A stretch of DNA of 41,935 nucleotides. Source: an uncultured Clostridia bacterium. Its GTDB lineage: Bacteria; Bacillota; Clostridia; Oscillospirales; Ruminococcaceae. The position numbers and the translations under genes are program-made. Positions 1-6,474 of this stretch are shown piece after piece; position 1 is the first letter of the stretch; each line of letters begins with the position of its first letter. The DNA is taken from the NCBI GenBank assembly GCA_947624575.1, contig CANQKY010000007.1:1-41935 (forward strand), read 5' to 3'. A model generated the notes under the pieces. The model worked only from the letters and a program-made list of their open reading frames with translations, did no database searches and was not told the DNA's origin.

Positions 1-138
1 GATTCCCGAAAAACAGAATCATTCTCCCGGCGAGTTCTGCCTCTGCGATGCTCAAAAAAGCGACGAGGCTTTTTAAGACTGGCCAAAATCGCATAGATTT
101 GCTGCGTTTTCGTGTGTTTCTTATGTTTACATAGTTAT
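1..138. other. Left-edge stretch without a recognisable gene
   Basis: No complete gene is visible. On the minus strand a short open frame (about positions 54 to 1) reads LSIAEAELAGRMILFFGN and runs off the window edge. It could be the start of a gene lying to the left, but it has no convincing ribosome binding site, so no gene is called. Confidence 0.3.
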
Positions 139-178
139 GGGGCTGTCAGGCTAACCATTTCGTTAGCTTGACAGCCCC
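139..178. repeat. 40-bp near-perfect palindrome at the break of a umuC-like gene
   Basis: The outer arms GGGGCTGTCA (139-148) and TGACAGCCCC (169-178) pair perfectly, and so do the inner arms GCTAAC (150-155) and GTTAGC (162-167), leaving a six-base loop. No clear T-run follows on either strand, so a classical intrinsic terminator is not certain. It falls exactly where the minus-strand Y-family polymerase gene loses similarity to its family. It may therefore be the end of a small inserted or deleted element, or a terminator brought in by the rearrangement. Confidence 0.6.
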
Positions 179-424
179 CTTTCTTTGACGCAGGGCATTT
201 GCTTCTTTAACCTTCTGAACCACCTCAAACAGCCGCGCTCTGCCGGGGATGCCATAGCTCTTGAGCGCGGGAGAAACAGCAAGGCAAATGGTCTTCTCCG
301 TCCTACTCTCATCTGCTACTGTCAGGTTCGTGGTCAGAGGATCAAGTTGCCTCTCGACACATTCCACGGAAGCATAGAACGACTTCAGGTCGATGGCTAT
401 GTATGCTCCTTCCATGTTCTTCAC
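146..424 (-). pseudogene. Truncated Y-family DNA polymerase (UmuC/DinB-like), N-terminal fragment
   Basis: The 92-residue frame begins MKNMEGAYIAIDLKSFYASV, the start of Firmicute Y-family translesion polymerases. The catalytic aspartate in AIDLKSFYASVE is present, as are the family segments ESRTEKTICLAVSPALK and YGIPGRARLFEVVQKV. Family members run to about 400-500 residues, but this frame stops after about 82 recognisable codons and ends in unrelated codons inside a palindrome. The second catalytic acidic pair, the thumb and the little finger are all missing, so it cannot be an active polymerase. Start is GTG at 424 or the in-frame ATG three codons later. Just upstream, a fragment reading LDRIDMFMFDGNLDYEG ends in TGA. 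It may be the tail of the small gene that often precedes umuC. A complete Y-family gene occurs at 38728. Confidence 0.85.
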
Positions 425-550
425 CCATCAGCCTTCATAGTCAAGGTTGCCATCGAACATGAACATGTCGATCCTATCCAGCGTCTGTCGAATCGGTTAG
501 AATGAGAGTTGTTCATCGCATAGCAATATGAATAGTTAATCCGTGGTTTT

Positions 551-1444
551 CTAGATTATTCTTTTCATGACTGGTGAAAAAGCATTCATGAAGGCGTTAA
601 AACTTCTCTGACTGCATGTTCGATCCAATACGGCAAAAACAATATGCTCAAATCCGATCTGCGCGGGTTGATCTTTCCATCTAAACTCCGCAAGCGCTTT
701 ATAGAATAAACTCGACACCATAACGGGATCATTTCCAAAGGCCCCGCATCCCCATGCGCCCAACACAAGCTTTGAATAATGATTGGCGGCTGCCACGCAA
801 AGCATGCCCTTTATTCGATTATATAAAACCTCTTGAAGCTCTACATCGCTTACTTCTCCATAATTATAACGTGCGATCGGCGCGGCGCAAGTCAAAACGG
901 ATACGACATACGATTCGTTTAATAGGTGTGCTTCTCCATCTCGAATGATTTCAACTTTAGGCGAGAGAATCATGGAATCCGACGAAAGCCAGCTGTAGTG
1001 TCTTTCGTGCAGACGGTAATACACAGCAGCGGCTTCGCTCTCCAGCGACATCAACAGCGAGCTGCACCTGCAAAGGCTCTCCTCTTGTGCTTTTGCTCCC
1101 CGCCGCACTCCGCCGCCCGGTGAAACCGGGTTCGCAAAATTCAGGACAAGAATCCCCGTCTCTTTTTCTGAACAGCTATACCGATCACTTAAACAGCGCG
1201 CTGCCTCAAAAGAATCAAGGTTTACCACTGCAACGCGGCCCTGCAAAAAAGCCGCGCCATCGGCTGCTTGGGTGTTCTGCCGGAGATTCTCCACCATATC
1301 TTCGCTATAGTAGATTGCCTCCGATTGCTCTTGCTGAGTCAGTTTTAAGAAGACTTTATGGAAGCCGTGCCAATAAGCTCCTCGCTTGAGGATCTGCAAT
1401 GTATTATTTAAAACCTGAATGTTGTCGCTTTCGTTCATCGCCAT
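551..1444 (-). CDS. Bacterial PARG-like ADP-ribose glycohydrolase (TIGR02452 / DUF2263 family)
   Basis: This 297-residue protein carries the microbial PARG signature: NFANPVSPGGGVRRGA followed by AQEESLCR (about residues 100-125). The glycine loop binds the diphosphate of ADP-ribose and the paired glutamates are the catalytic acids in characterised bacterial PARGs. A later segment, LGAWGCGAFGNDP (about 228-240), is the second conserved macrodomain-type loop. Length fits the family. The protein should remove ADP-ribose or poly(ADP-ribose) from modified targets. It is cytoplasmic, with no signal peptide or TM segment. It is the last gene of the substrate cluster, 248 bases after the DUF4176 gene, with a weak ribosome binding site (GGTGAT). 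A role in reversing modification by an ADP-ribosylating toxin is an inference from location only. General stress metabolism is equally possible. Confidence 0.85.
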   Translation of the reverse strand: MAMNESDNIQVLNNTLQILKRGAYWHGFHKVFLKLTQQEQSEAIYYSEDMVENLRQNTQAADGAAFLQGRVAVVNLDSFEAARCLSDRYSCSEKETGILVLNFANPVSPGGGVRRGAKAQEESLCRCSSLLMSLESEAAAVYYRLHERHYSWLSSDSMILSPKVEIIRDGEAHLLNESYVVSVLTCAAPIARYNYGEVSDVELQEVLYNRIKGMLCVAAANHYSKLVLGAWGCGAFGNDPVMVSSLFYKALAEFRWKDQPAQIGFEHIVFAVLDRTCSQRSFNAFMNAFSPVMKRII

Positions 1445-1692
1445 ATCACCGCGTATTTTTCATATTTAGTCCCGCTTTATCACTTCAATCCATAGAACAG
1501 CTCTCTTCTAGTATATCGGCATCTCCTCAAATACGATCCTCTCCCGGCCCCCTTGGCGGTTTCCATGCCCGCGTCTTTAGCAAGCCGCGGCGTCCCCACC
1601 TCAGTATCCGCGGCTGGCTGCCGCAGGCAACAATGTTGGCGGCCTGCCTTGTTCGTCGTTTTCGGTTTGCCTGCTTCTTCGGCAATTATGTT

Positions 1693-1995
1693 TTACTTCG
1701 CGTCCTGCTCCAGCTTCTGGCGAAAGTTCCTGATTCCCTGCTCTACTTTTTCGACATAGGCGAACTGTCCGTCCGTCTGATAGCCGACATTGTAAACCTT
1801 CTCGACCTGCTCCCTGTTGAAGAGGTAATTCTGTTCCGGACCGATATATCCCTCCGGATACGGGCAGGCGACGTAGTCGTAAAGCGTGTCATCACGATCG
1901 ACCATCTTCTGAGCATAGCCCGTAATCATCAAACGGTGATTGCCCCCAAAGAGCATTACAACCGAACCGATCGGCAAGAGTCCTTCAACTTTCAT
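1693..1995 (-). CDS. DUF4176 family protein, T7SS-associated
   Basis: The sequence LLPIGSVVMLFGGNHRLMIT, then YDYVACPYPEGYIG and a later NREQVEKVYNVGY, is the pattern of DUF4176. These small cytoplasmic proteins of unknown biochemical role are found almost exclusively beside WXG100/LXG genes of Firmicute T7SS loci. The ATG at 1995 is chosen because AGGAGGG lies eight bases upstream; a longer frame to 2040 would overlap the preceding gene. The protein has about 100 residues. It lies just downstream of a DUF3592-like membrane protein and a candidate effector, suggesting an accessory or immunity-linked role (inference). There is no export signal. Confidence 0.8.
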   Translation of the reverse strand: MKVEGLLPIGSVVMLFGGNHRLMITGYAQKMVDRDDTLYDYVACPYPEGYIGPEQNYLFNREQVEKVYNVGYQTDGQFAYVEKVEQGIRNFRQKLEQDAK

Positions 1996-2027
1996 GTTTT
2001 TTACCCTCCTGCTTGATATTTGTTTGT

Positions 2028-2462
2028 TCAGCCGTGCCAAACTGCATAGGCTGCGAGACCTAACCCAAGAGCGACCGCAAAAAGGATTCCTGCAATGACG
2101 TCATAGACGCGGTATGGCCTCGCGTGCTCAGCATCTGTTACAATGAAAATATTCCATATATCCCGACCGAATCCCTTCTTTTGCGTATAGAGGATTTTAA
2201 CCCGCGCACCCGTCGTTGCCTCCTGCGCCGCCTTGCCGGTATTCTGCGCCGGTATGGTGTGCTCCATGCCATCAGCCGTTTTGAACCGCACCAACGGTCT
2301 GGCATGACTGGATGCCGTCTCCGGTGTAAAGCCGATAACTACCGCATCTGACGCTCTCGCCGTCCGTTGAAATCCTGCGCTCATCGCGCGGCAGAAGACC
2401 GCAATAACAATGCAGACTACCGCGATAAACAGGCATACGCCTGAAAGAAATAGGTCTTTCAA
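2028..2462 (-). CDS. DUF3592-like membrane protein (possible immunity or accessory protein)
   Basis: The 144 residues show an N-terminal TM helix (about 6-25), a soluble middle and a C-terminal TM helix (about 121-140). The middle contains RPLVRFKTADGMEHTI and VKILYTQKKG. This two-TM arrangement around a small beta domain with a 'V.F...DG...' strand is typical of DUF3592 proteins. Start is TTG at 2462, with GGAGG ten bases upstream and no better in-frame start. The gene begins 16 bases after the candidate effector stop, so the two are almost certainly co-transcribed. A membrane protein next to an effector whose C-terminus looks membrane-active is a reasonable candidate for an immunity protein. 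That is inference; DUF3592 itself has no established function. Confidence 0.65.
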   Translation of the reverse strand: MKDLFLSGVCLFIAVVCIVIAVFCRAMSAGFQRTARASDAVVIGFTPETASSHARPLVRFKTADGMEHTIPAQNTGKAAQEATTGARVKILYTQKKGFGRDIWNIFIVTDAEHARPYRVYDVIAGILFAVALGLGLAAYAVWHG

Positions 2463-2478
2463 TCCCTGTCATCCTCCG

Positions 2479-3834
2479 TTATCCAAAGAGGGCGCCAAAG
2501 AAATAGCTTGCGCCGCTAATGATATTATCCGCCACATTCATCACATTCGTCAGATTATCAATAAGGCCGCTTATGTCGATCTCGCCGCGCACGCTTGCGC
2601 CAATGCCGATACCAATGCCAACGTCGAAATTCACTTTTCCATCCTCGTAGCCCGCTTTTGCGTGCGCGCCAAATCCGATAGACACATCGCCGCCTATGGT
2701 TCCTTTGACGCCACCCACATCAACATGCATATCACCGCCGGTCTTGGCCAGATTCGCTTCCGCTTCAAGTTTTACAGAAGCAATCAGTTCATTCTCCACG
2801 ATTCCGATTCCAAAGCTTGAATTTGCTGCGGCTGACAACACCTCGGCATGAACATCTCCGCCAACGGACACGTTGTCGATCAGTTCATACTCGCCGCCGA
2901 TATTACTTTCTGCTGCTGAAACCGACGTCCCTGCTTCAACTTTGATACCGGGAGAAAGTGTTCGATAGGTTTCCCCATCTGCTCCGGTTTTATATGAATA
3001 GAGTCCGCCCTTGTAGCTGGCATGCGCCTCTGCCGCAACAACATCAAAATCTGCTTCAAGCGTGAAATTATTATTGGTCTTTTCAAATTCGCCGTGTATT
3101 AGACTTTCGCTTGCGCTGGCAGACGCGCCAAATTCCAATAAGGTTTTTTGATCACGATAAGTGGAATCCTTTGGCGTTTCAGTGTATTCCCCTGTTTTAG
3201 GATCGAAAGTGACCTTCGTGGCGTTGTCTCCAGAGTCGGGTTCTACCTTAAGAGCGCTTGGCTTCCAGCTTGATTTTGCAATACCGTCTTCCTTGTATTC
3301 TTTCCATAATACAGACAGGCCGTTGCTTGTCGCCAGCACAGCTGGCACAAGCGTCTCCGGAAGATCCTGCTTCTTAAAAAAATTGAGCACTTCGCGTTTG
3401 CTCGGTCTGCGGCCCCTATATACTGAAAAAAAGCTGGCGATCATCTGATCGATAGAATTTTCGCCAGCCGCGCCGCCTTGCTGCCGTTGTCCACCGTCGC
3501 CATAATCCAGCGTCAGCATTAGTTCCCTCTCGACGCCGGCGAAAAGCGCCGCCGTCCTGCTGACCCCACCGGAAAGCGCCGCCGCGCGATCGCCAACTCG
3601 CGCGGCGGCCCGGGCGAGCTGCCTGAGCGCGCCGGCTATATCGGTTGAATTGACCGCATAGCCGACGCCGCTCAGGTAGCAGCTCACGCCTGCTTTAAGC
3701 TCGCCGCCAGACTCCGCGTTGATATGAACGCCTCTGATCTCCGATCCAATCCCGTCCAGCTTGTAGCCGAGCGCGTTGAGCCGCTGCGCAACCTGCGCCA
3801 GTTGATCGAAGTTCATGCGAATCTGATCGGCCAT
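2479..3834 (-). CDS. Candidate T7SS effector: helical N-terminal domain plus Gly/Ala-rich C-terminal domain
   Basis: Residues 1-110 are helical and resemble the 120-residue product of 5578-5940: both begin DQIR, and GVSRTAALFAGVERELM aligns with GVRRAAVLFADCEAHLI. No WXG motif is present. A linker (about 110-240) follows. The C-terminal half (about 245-440) is rich in short strands with Gly/Ala/Ser, for example GASASASES, GGDVSIGFGAHAKAGYEDGK and GIGIGIGASVRGEIDISG. It ends in a hydrophobic segment, ISGASYFFGALFG. I recognise no catalytic motif. Similar Gly-rich C-termini occur in Bacillus and Clostridia LXG-type proteins, but their activity is not known to me. Position directly behind four WXG100-type genes and ahead of a membrane protein and DUF4176 supports secretion by T7SS. 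Its ribosome binding site is weak (GGTGTGAGAA), implying lower expression than the WXG100 genes. Confidence 0.6.
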   Translation of the reverse strand: MADQIRMNFDQLAQVAQRLNALGYKLDGIGSEIRGVHINAESGGELKAGVSCYLSGVGYAVNSTDIAGALRQLARAAARVGDRAAALSGGVSRTAALFAGVERELMLTLDYGDGGQRQQGGAAGENSIDQMIASFFSVYRGRRPSKREVLNFFKKQDLPETLVPAVLATSNGLSVLWKEYKEDGIAKSSWKPSALKVEPDSGDNATKVTFDPKTGEYTETPKDSTYRDQKTLLEFGASASASESLIHGEFEKTNNNFTLEADFDVVAAEAHASYKGGLYSYKTGADGETYRTLSPGIKVEAGTSVSAAESNIGGEYELIDNVSVGGDVHAEVLSAAANSSFGIGIVENELIASVKLEAEANLAKTGGDMHVDVGGVKGTIGGDVSIGFGAHAKAGYEDGKVNFDVGIGIGIGASVRGEIDISGLIDNLTNVMNVADNIISGASYFFGALFG

Positions 3835-3881
3835 TTCTCACACCACGTTTCTGTCCTGTGTTTATTGAGCCCTCAAGCGCC

Positions 3882-4205
3882 TTAGGCGAACGGATTAGCG
3901 GCTTCTTCGACCTGTCCGAACAGATCGATCACCATATTTTCAACTTCGGTATACTGATCAAGGGCAATCTGCAAGCCGTCTACTGCCTGCTGCACGGTCG
4001 CGTCGCTCGTCTGGAGATTGGCATAAATCTCGTTGAACTTGGCGATAAACTTCTGACTTGCATCGCCCTGCCAGGAAGCGTCCACCTGGTTGACCGCGTT
4101 CTTCATCTGTCTGTATGCGTCAGCCAGGGCGTCTTTGCAGGCATTAAACTTGCGAATCGTCTGCTCCAAAGCGTCGCTCTTGACCTTAATTCTCGCCATC
4201 GCCAT
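3882..4205 (-). CDS. WXG100 family protein (EsxA/YukE-like) with export motif
   Basis: This 107-residue helical-hairpin protein has the turn SWQGDAS (W-Q-G, near residue 44) and a C-terminal YTEVE (Y-x-x-x-E), the YxxxD/E signal used for T7SS export. WXG100 proteins dimerise and are recognised by the EssC ATPase as substrates or co-secreted partners. The ATG at 4205 has GGAGG nine bases upstream. It lies in a run of four WXG100-type genes with short spacers. The C-terminus ends ANPFA, resembling the SPFA end of the protein at 4576-4899. It could be a structural EsxA-like substrate or a chaperone for the adjacent candidate effector; order alone cannot decide. Confidence 0.9.
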   Translation of the reverse strand: MAMARIKVKSDALEQTIRKFNACKDALADAYRQMKNAVNQVDASWQGDASQKFIAKFNEIYANLQTSDATVQQAVDGLQIALDQYTEVENMVIDLFGQVEEAANPFA

Positions 4206-4246
4206 GCGGGTATCCTCCGTTTCTGTTATATTCTTTTTTCAAATGC

Positions 4247-4540
4247 TTAGAAGCGGTTGATGATCTGCGCGCCTTCCGCGTCGGTTTGCTGATACTGTAT
4301 AGCTGCCCTGTCCATTGCGGCCGCATAGTTTTCGACGACCTCGGCCATCTGCTGATACCACTGGTCGATCTGCTCCTGCTCCTGAATGAAGACGTCCCTC
4401 GCGGGGCCCTCCCATGTTTCCCCAAGCTCGTTCGCCGCCTGCTTCATCTGCGTGGAAGCCTCCAGAAAGGTCTGCTTTGCCGCTCTGAGCGCGCTCGCTC
4501 CGTGCTGCAGCTCGGAAATCGTAACTTTAAGCGTCTGCAT
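4247..4540 (-). CDS. WXG100 family protein
   Basis: The start at 4540 (MQTLKVTISELQ) is chosen because AAGGAGG lies eight bases upstream; an upstream extension to 4576 overlaps the previous gene. The 97-residue product has the canonical turn TWEGPAR (W-E-G) between two amphipathic helices. YQQTD near the end matches the YxxxD/E export signal. It is a likely T7SS substrate or heterodimer partner for the neighbouring WXG100 proteins. Glutamine-rich helices (QEQEQIDQWYQQ) suggest coiled-coil packing. It lies between the WXG100 genes at 3882 and 4576 with spacings of a few dozen bases, in a single transcription unit. Confidence 0.9.
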   Translation of the reverse strand: MQTLKVTISELQHGASALRAAKQTFLEASTQMKQAANELGETWEGPARDVFIQEQEQIDQWYQQMAEVVENYAAAMDRAAIQYQQTDAEGAQIINRF

Positions 4541-4575
4541 AGTCTGTTCCTCCTTATGATGTTTAGCAGTTACCA

Positions 4576-4899
4576 TCAGGCAAACGGAGATTTCAAGCCG
4601 GGATCGACATTTTGCCCCCCGCCCCCAATCTCGATTTCTCCTTTTTTCCAGTTTTCTTTATTCTCCAAGAGCTCGGAGACGCCATCGCCGGCGCGTCCCG
4701 CCGCCTCTGTGATCTGACCTGTGAGCCTGATAACATCCAAAGCCATGATCGCAGCAGCCTTGCCTGTATAGTCCTTGCTCAGCGCCTGAATCGCATTGGA
4801 GTAAAACTTGACCGCATCCAGCACGCTATCCATCGCGGTTCGATATTCCTGCGCACACTTCTCTAGTTCCGCCGGATTTACAACAATATAGTCTGCCAT
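4576..4899 (-). CDS. WXG100-superfamily protein with YTG in place of WXG
   Basis: The 107-residue protein has the WXG100 length and a helix-turn-helix layout, but the central turn reads DYTGKAA, with Tyr replacing Trp. No YxxxD/E motif is visible near the C-terminus. Instead there is a flexible tail rich in glycine (IEIGGGGQNVDPGLKSPFA). The ATG at 4899 follows AAAGGAG at nine bases. Heterodimeric WXG100 pairs often have only one member with the full WXG and export signal, so this may be the partner of a neighbour. That is inference. It could alternatively be a short effector chaperone of the kind encoded beside LXG toxins. Confidence 0.75.
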   Translation of the reverse strand: MADYIVVNPAELEKCAQEYRTAMDSVLDAVKFYSNAIQALSKDYTGKAAAIMALDVIRLTGQITEAAGRAGDGVSELLENKENWKKGEIEIGGGGQNVDPGLKSPFA

Positions 4900-4929
4900 A
4901 AGGTTTCTCTCCTTTCTGCTTTGATCGTT

Positions 4930-5220
4930 TTACTTCTGCTGAATGGCATTGCGTACTGTTTCTTCTGTATTACCATATTCTATTGATACTTGTTTGACAA
5001 TTTGGATGAAGTTCGCGCCGACGCGAATTATATCCTTGACAAATCCATGCACCTGCTGCTGCTCGGCGGCAAAGGCGTTCGCCGCGTCGCCCTTCCACTG
5101 CTGGAGCACCGCGTCAGAAGCTCGCTCCATGCGGTTGTTCGCCTCCTCCAGCTTGTCCTGCGCCTGCTTTGCCTTCTCGATGTATTCGAGAATGGCTTCG
5201 ATGGTAACGAGAAATTCCAT
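4930..5220 (-). CDS. WXG100 family protein, first gene after a promoter
   Basis: This 96-residue protein has QWKGDAANAF (W-K-G turn, about residue 42) and YGNTE near the C-terminus, which fits the YxxxD/E export motif. The N-terminal helix is charged and coiled-coil-like (IEKAKQAQDKLEEANNRMERA). The ATG at 5220 has AAAGGA upstream. It is the promoter-proximal gene of the substrate cluster: a sigma-A promoter with an extended -10 lies about 60 bases upstream (5281-5308). It may therefore be the most abundant WXG100 protein here and the main EsxA-like substrate (inference). Confidence 0.9.
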   Translation of the reverse strand: MEFLVTIEAILEYIEKAKQAQDKLEEANNRMERASDAVLQQWKGDAANAFAAEQQQVHGFVKDIIRVGANFIQIVKQVSIEYGNTEETVRNAIQQK

Positions 5221-5280
5221 TGTTCATCTTCCTTTCAATAGATTTTTGTGAGGATTGGGTTTCTCCCTTGCGGTGGTTGA

Positions 5281-5308
5281 AGTATAGCACACCCTTGCGT
5301 TCGTGCAA
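5281..5308 (-). promoter_or_regulatory. Sigma-A promoter of the WXG100/effector cluster
   Basis: Read on the minus strand, -35 TTGCAC (5308-5303), a 16-base spacer and -10 TATACT (5286-5281). TG occurs one base before the -10 (extended -10). Transcription would start near 5275 and lead into the WXG100 gene starting at 5220. This separates the substrate cluster from the machinery operon upstream. Confidence 0.65.
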
Positions 5309-5486
5309 ACCAAATCCGACGAAATGCACGTTTTCAAGGATGAATGGTTAATGAGGCATCGCGCCGCCGCCTTTGGGGACGCATCCACACGCTGCAAAAG
5401 CTGGGTTCCCGCGCTTTTGAGCGTGAAAAACGTTCTTCGCATAACAGAGAAGGAGAAAAGGAAGCTCTTATGGCTTTCCAGAAATT

Positions 5487-5512
5487 GCCGGGCTCTCTTG
5501 GAAGGGCCCGGC
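5487..5512 (-). terminator. GC-rich hairpin after the machinery operon (weak terminator)
   Basis: Arms GCCGGGC (5487-5493) and GCCCGGC (5506-5512) pair perfectly. A second small hairpin, GCGGGTTTACCCGC, lies at 5546-5559, closer to the stop codon of the gene ending at 5578. Neither is followed by a strong T-run on the minus strand (only AATTTCT), so termination is likely partial and some transcripts may read into the WXG100 cluster. Confidence 0.4.
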
Positions 5513-5577
5513 TCTGAAAGGACGCGGAGCGGCTGGAAAGTCTCAGCGGGTTTACCCGCCTTCGCATGGTGTTTGAA

Positions 5578-5940
5578 TCAGACAAACGGTCGATCTATCT
5601 CGGGTTCTTTTCTCTCGCGCTGTTTTTCCGTGAGGAGAAGCGAATACGCGGCCAGCGCCCGATCCGCCGTCTGGATCAGATGCGCCTCGCAGTCAGCGAA
5701 AAGCACCGCGGCGCGCCGCACGCCGTTTGACGCCCGGGCGGAGCGATCCGCCAACAACGAAAGACGCGCCGCGTCCCTTGACAGCTCGAGCATCAGCCGC
5801 TCGCCGAGCGTTCCAATTCCCTCTGCAGCGTGAGCCGCCCTGCGTAGCGCGCTGGCTTCATCGTCTAAGCGAATGCAAAGCCTGCGCAAGCTTTCTGCTT
5901 CATCCTCAAGGCCCTGCACATCGACCCGAATCTGATCCAT
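5578..5940 (-). CDS. WXG-less helical protein related to the effector N-terminal domain
   Basis: The 120-residue, Arg/Ala/Leu-rich, almost wholly helical protein has no WXG motif and no TM segment. Its start MDQIRVDVQGLEDEAESLRR and the later GVRRAAVLFADCEAHLI resemble the first 110 residues of the candidate effector at 2479-3834 (which has MADQIRMNFDQLAQVAQRL and GVSRTAALFAGVERELM). It ends DRPFV, recalling the -PFA ends of two WXG100-type neighbours. It starts six bases after the FHA gene stop (5947), the last gene of the machinery operon. It is probably a free-standing version of a T7SS-targeting helical domain, either substrate, chaperone or adaptor. The family is not one I can name. Confidence 0.65.
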   Translation of the reverse strand: MDQIRVDVQGLEDEAESLRRLCIRLDDEASALRRAAHAAEGIGTLGERLMLELSRDAARLSLLADRSARASNGVRRAAVLFADCEAHLIQTADRALAAYSLLLTEKQRERKEPEIDRPFV

Positions 5941-5946
5941 TTCATC

Positions 5947-6459
5947 CTACTTCCTGCCGCGCACAAACCGATAGCAGCGGTAGCCGATCGTGATCTCCGC
6001 ATTGTCCAGCAGCTTTTCCTGCTTGAATGGTTCGAGCCTCCTCGTGCCCAGATACGTCCCATTCTTGCTTCGCAGGTCTTCGATGTAGTATTCGCGGCTG
6101 TACTGGCGGTATAGGATTCGGCAGTGCTTTCTCCCCACCGTTGCGTCCCCGGACAGTGTCAGGTTGCAATCCTCCCCGCGGCCAATCACATACTCAACGT
6201 TATCAACCCAATGGGATTCCTCGTTTTCACCGTCCACGCGGATCAGAATGTGATCGGGAATATCGGAAGACGGCGGGGTCTTGGGTCTCACCGGGCCCCA
6301 GATCTCAGGCTTGATCAGTCTGATCACAAGGCAGACGAGCAGGACAAACGCCGCCCACAGCAGCGCAAACGACAACTCAAAATACCCGAGCACGACGGTG
6401 ATCAACAGGCAAAACGACAGCACGCACAGAATCAGGCGGTGTCGCGTTTTTTCCGGCAT
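5947..6459 (-). CDS. Membrane-anchored FHA domain protein
   Basis: Residues about 8-45 form two closely spaced hydrophobic segments (LILCVLSFCLLITVVLGYF and LLWAAFVLLVCLVIRLI). They are followed by a cytoplasmic C-terminal FHA domain (about 85-165). The FHA core is clear: YVIGRGEDCNLTL, GRKHCRI, and DLRSKNGTYLG (Gly-Arg, Ser/Arg-His and Asn-Gly positions). FHA domains bind phosphothreonine peptides, so this protein should dock at the membrane onto a kinase-modified partner. RBS GGAGG precedes the ATG at 6459. It sits between the VWA/FHA protein and the WXG-less protein in the T7SS operon. It may recruit phosphorylated EssC partners to the membrane (inference). Confidence 0.85.
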   Translation of the reverse strand: MPEKTRHRLILCVLSFCLLITVVLGYFELSFALLWAAFVLLVCLVIRLIKPEIWGPVRPKTPPSSDIPDHILIRVDGENEESHWVDNVEYVIGRGEDCNLTLSGDATVGRKHCRILYRQYSREYYIEDLRSKNGTYLGTRRLEPFKQEKLLDNAEITIGYRCYRFVRGRK

Positions 6460-6474
6460 ACGCTCTCCCCTCCG

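Larger units (their letters stand above)
5221..5577. other. Intergenic region between machinery operon and substrate cluster
   Basis: This 357-base gap holds two GC-rich hairpins near the end of the upstream operon and a promoter near the downstream gene. I see no supportable coding frame. Short frames on both strands have biased composition and no ribosome binding sites. Confidence 0.6.

Noticed and set aside
1445-1692. Minus-strand residues reading RERIVFEEMPIY after the DUF4176 gene
   Set aside because: The frame is closed by stops within a few codons on both sides and has no start; it is not enough to call even a pseudogene.
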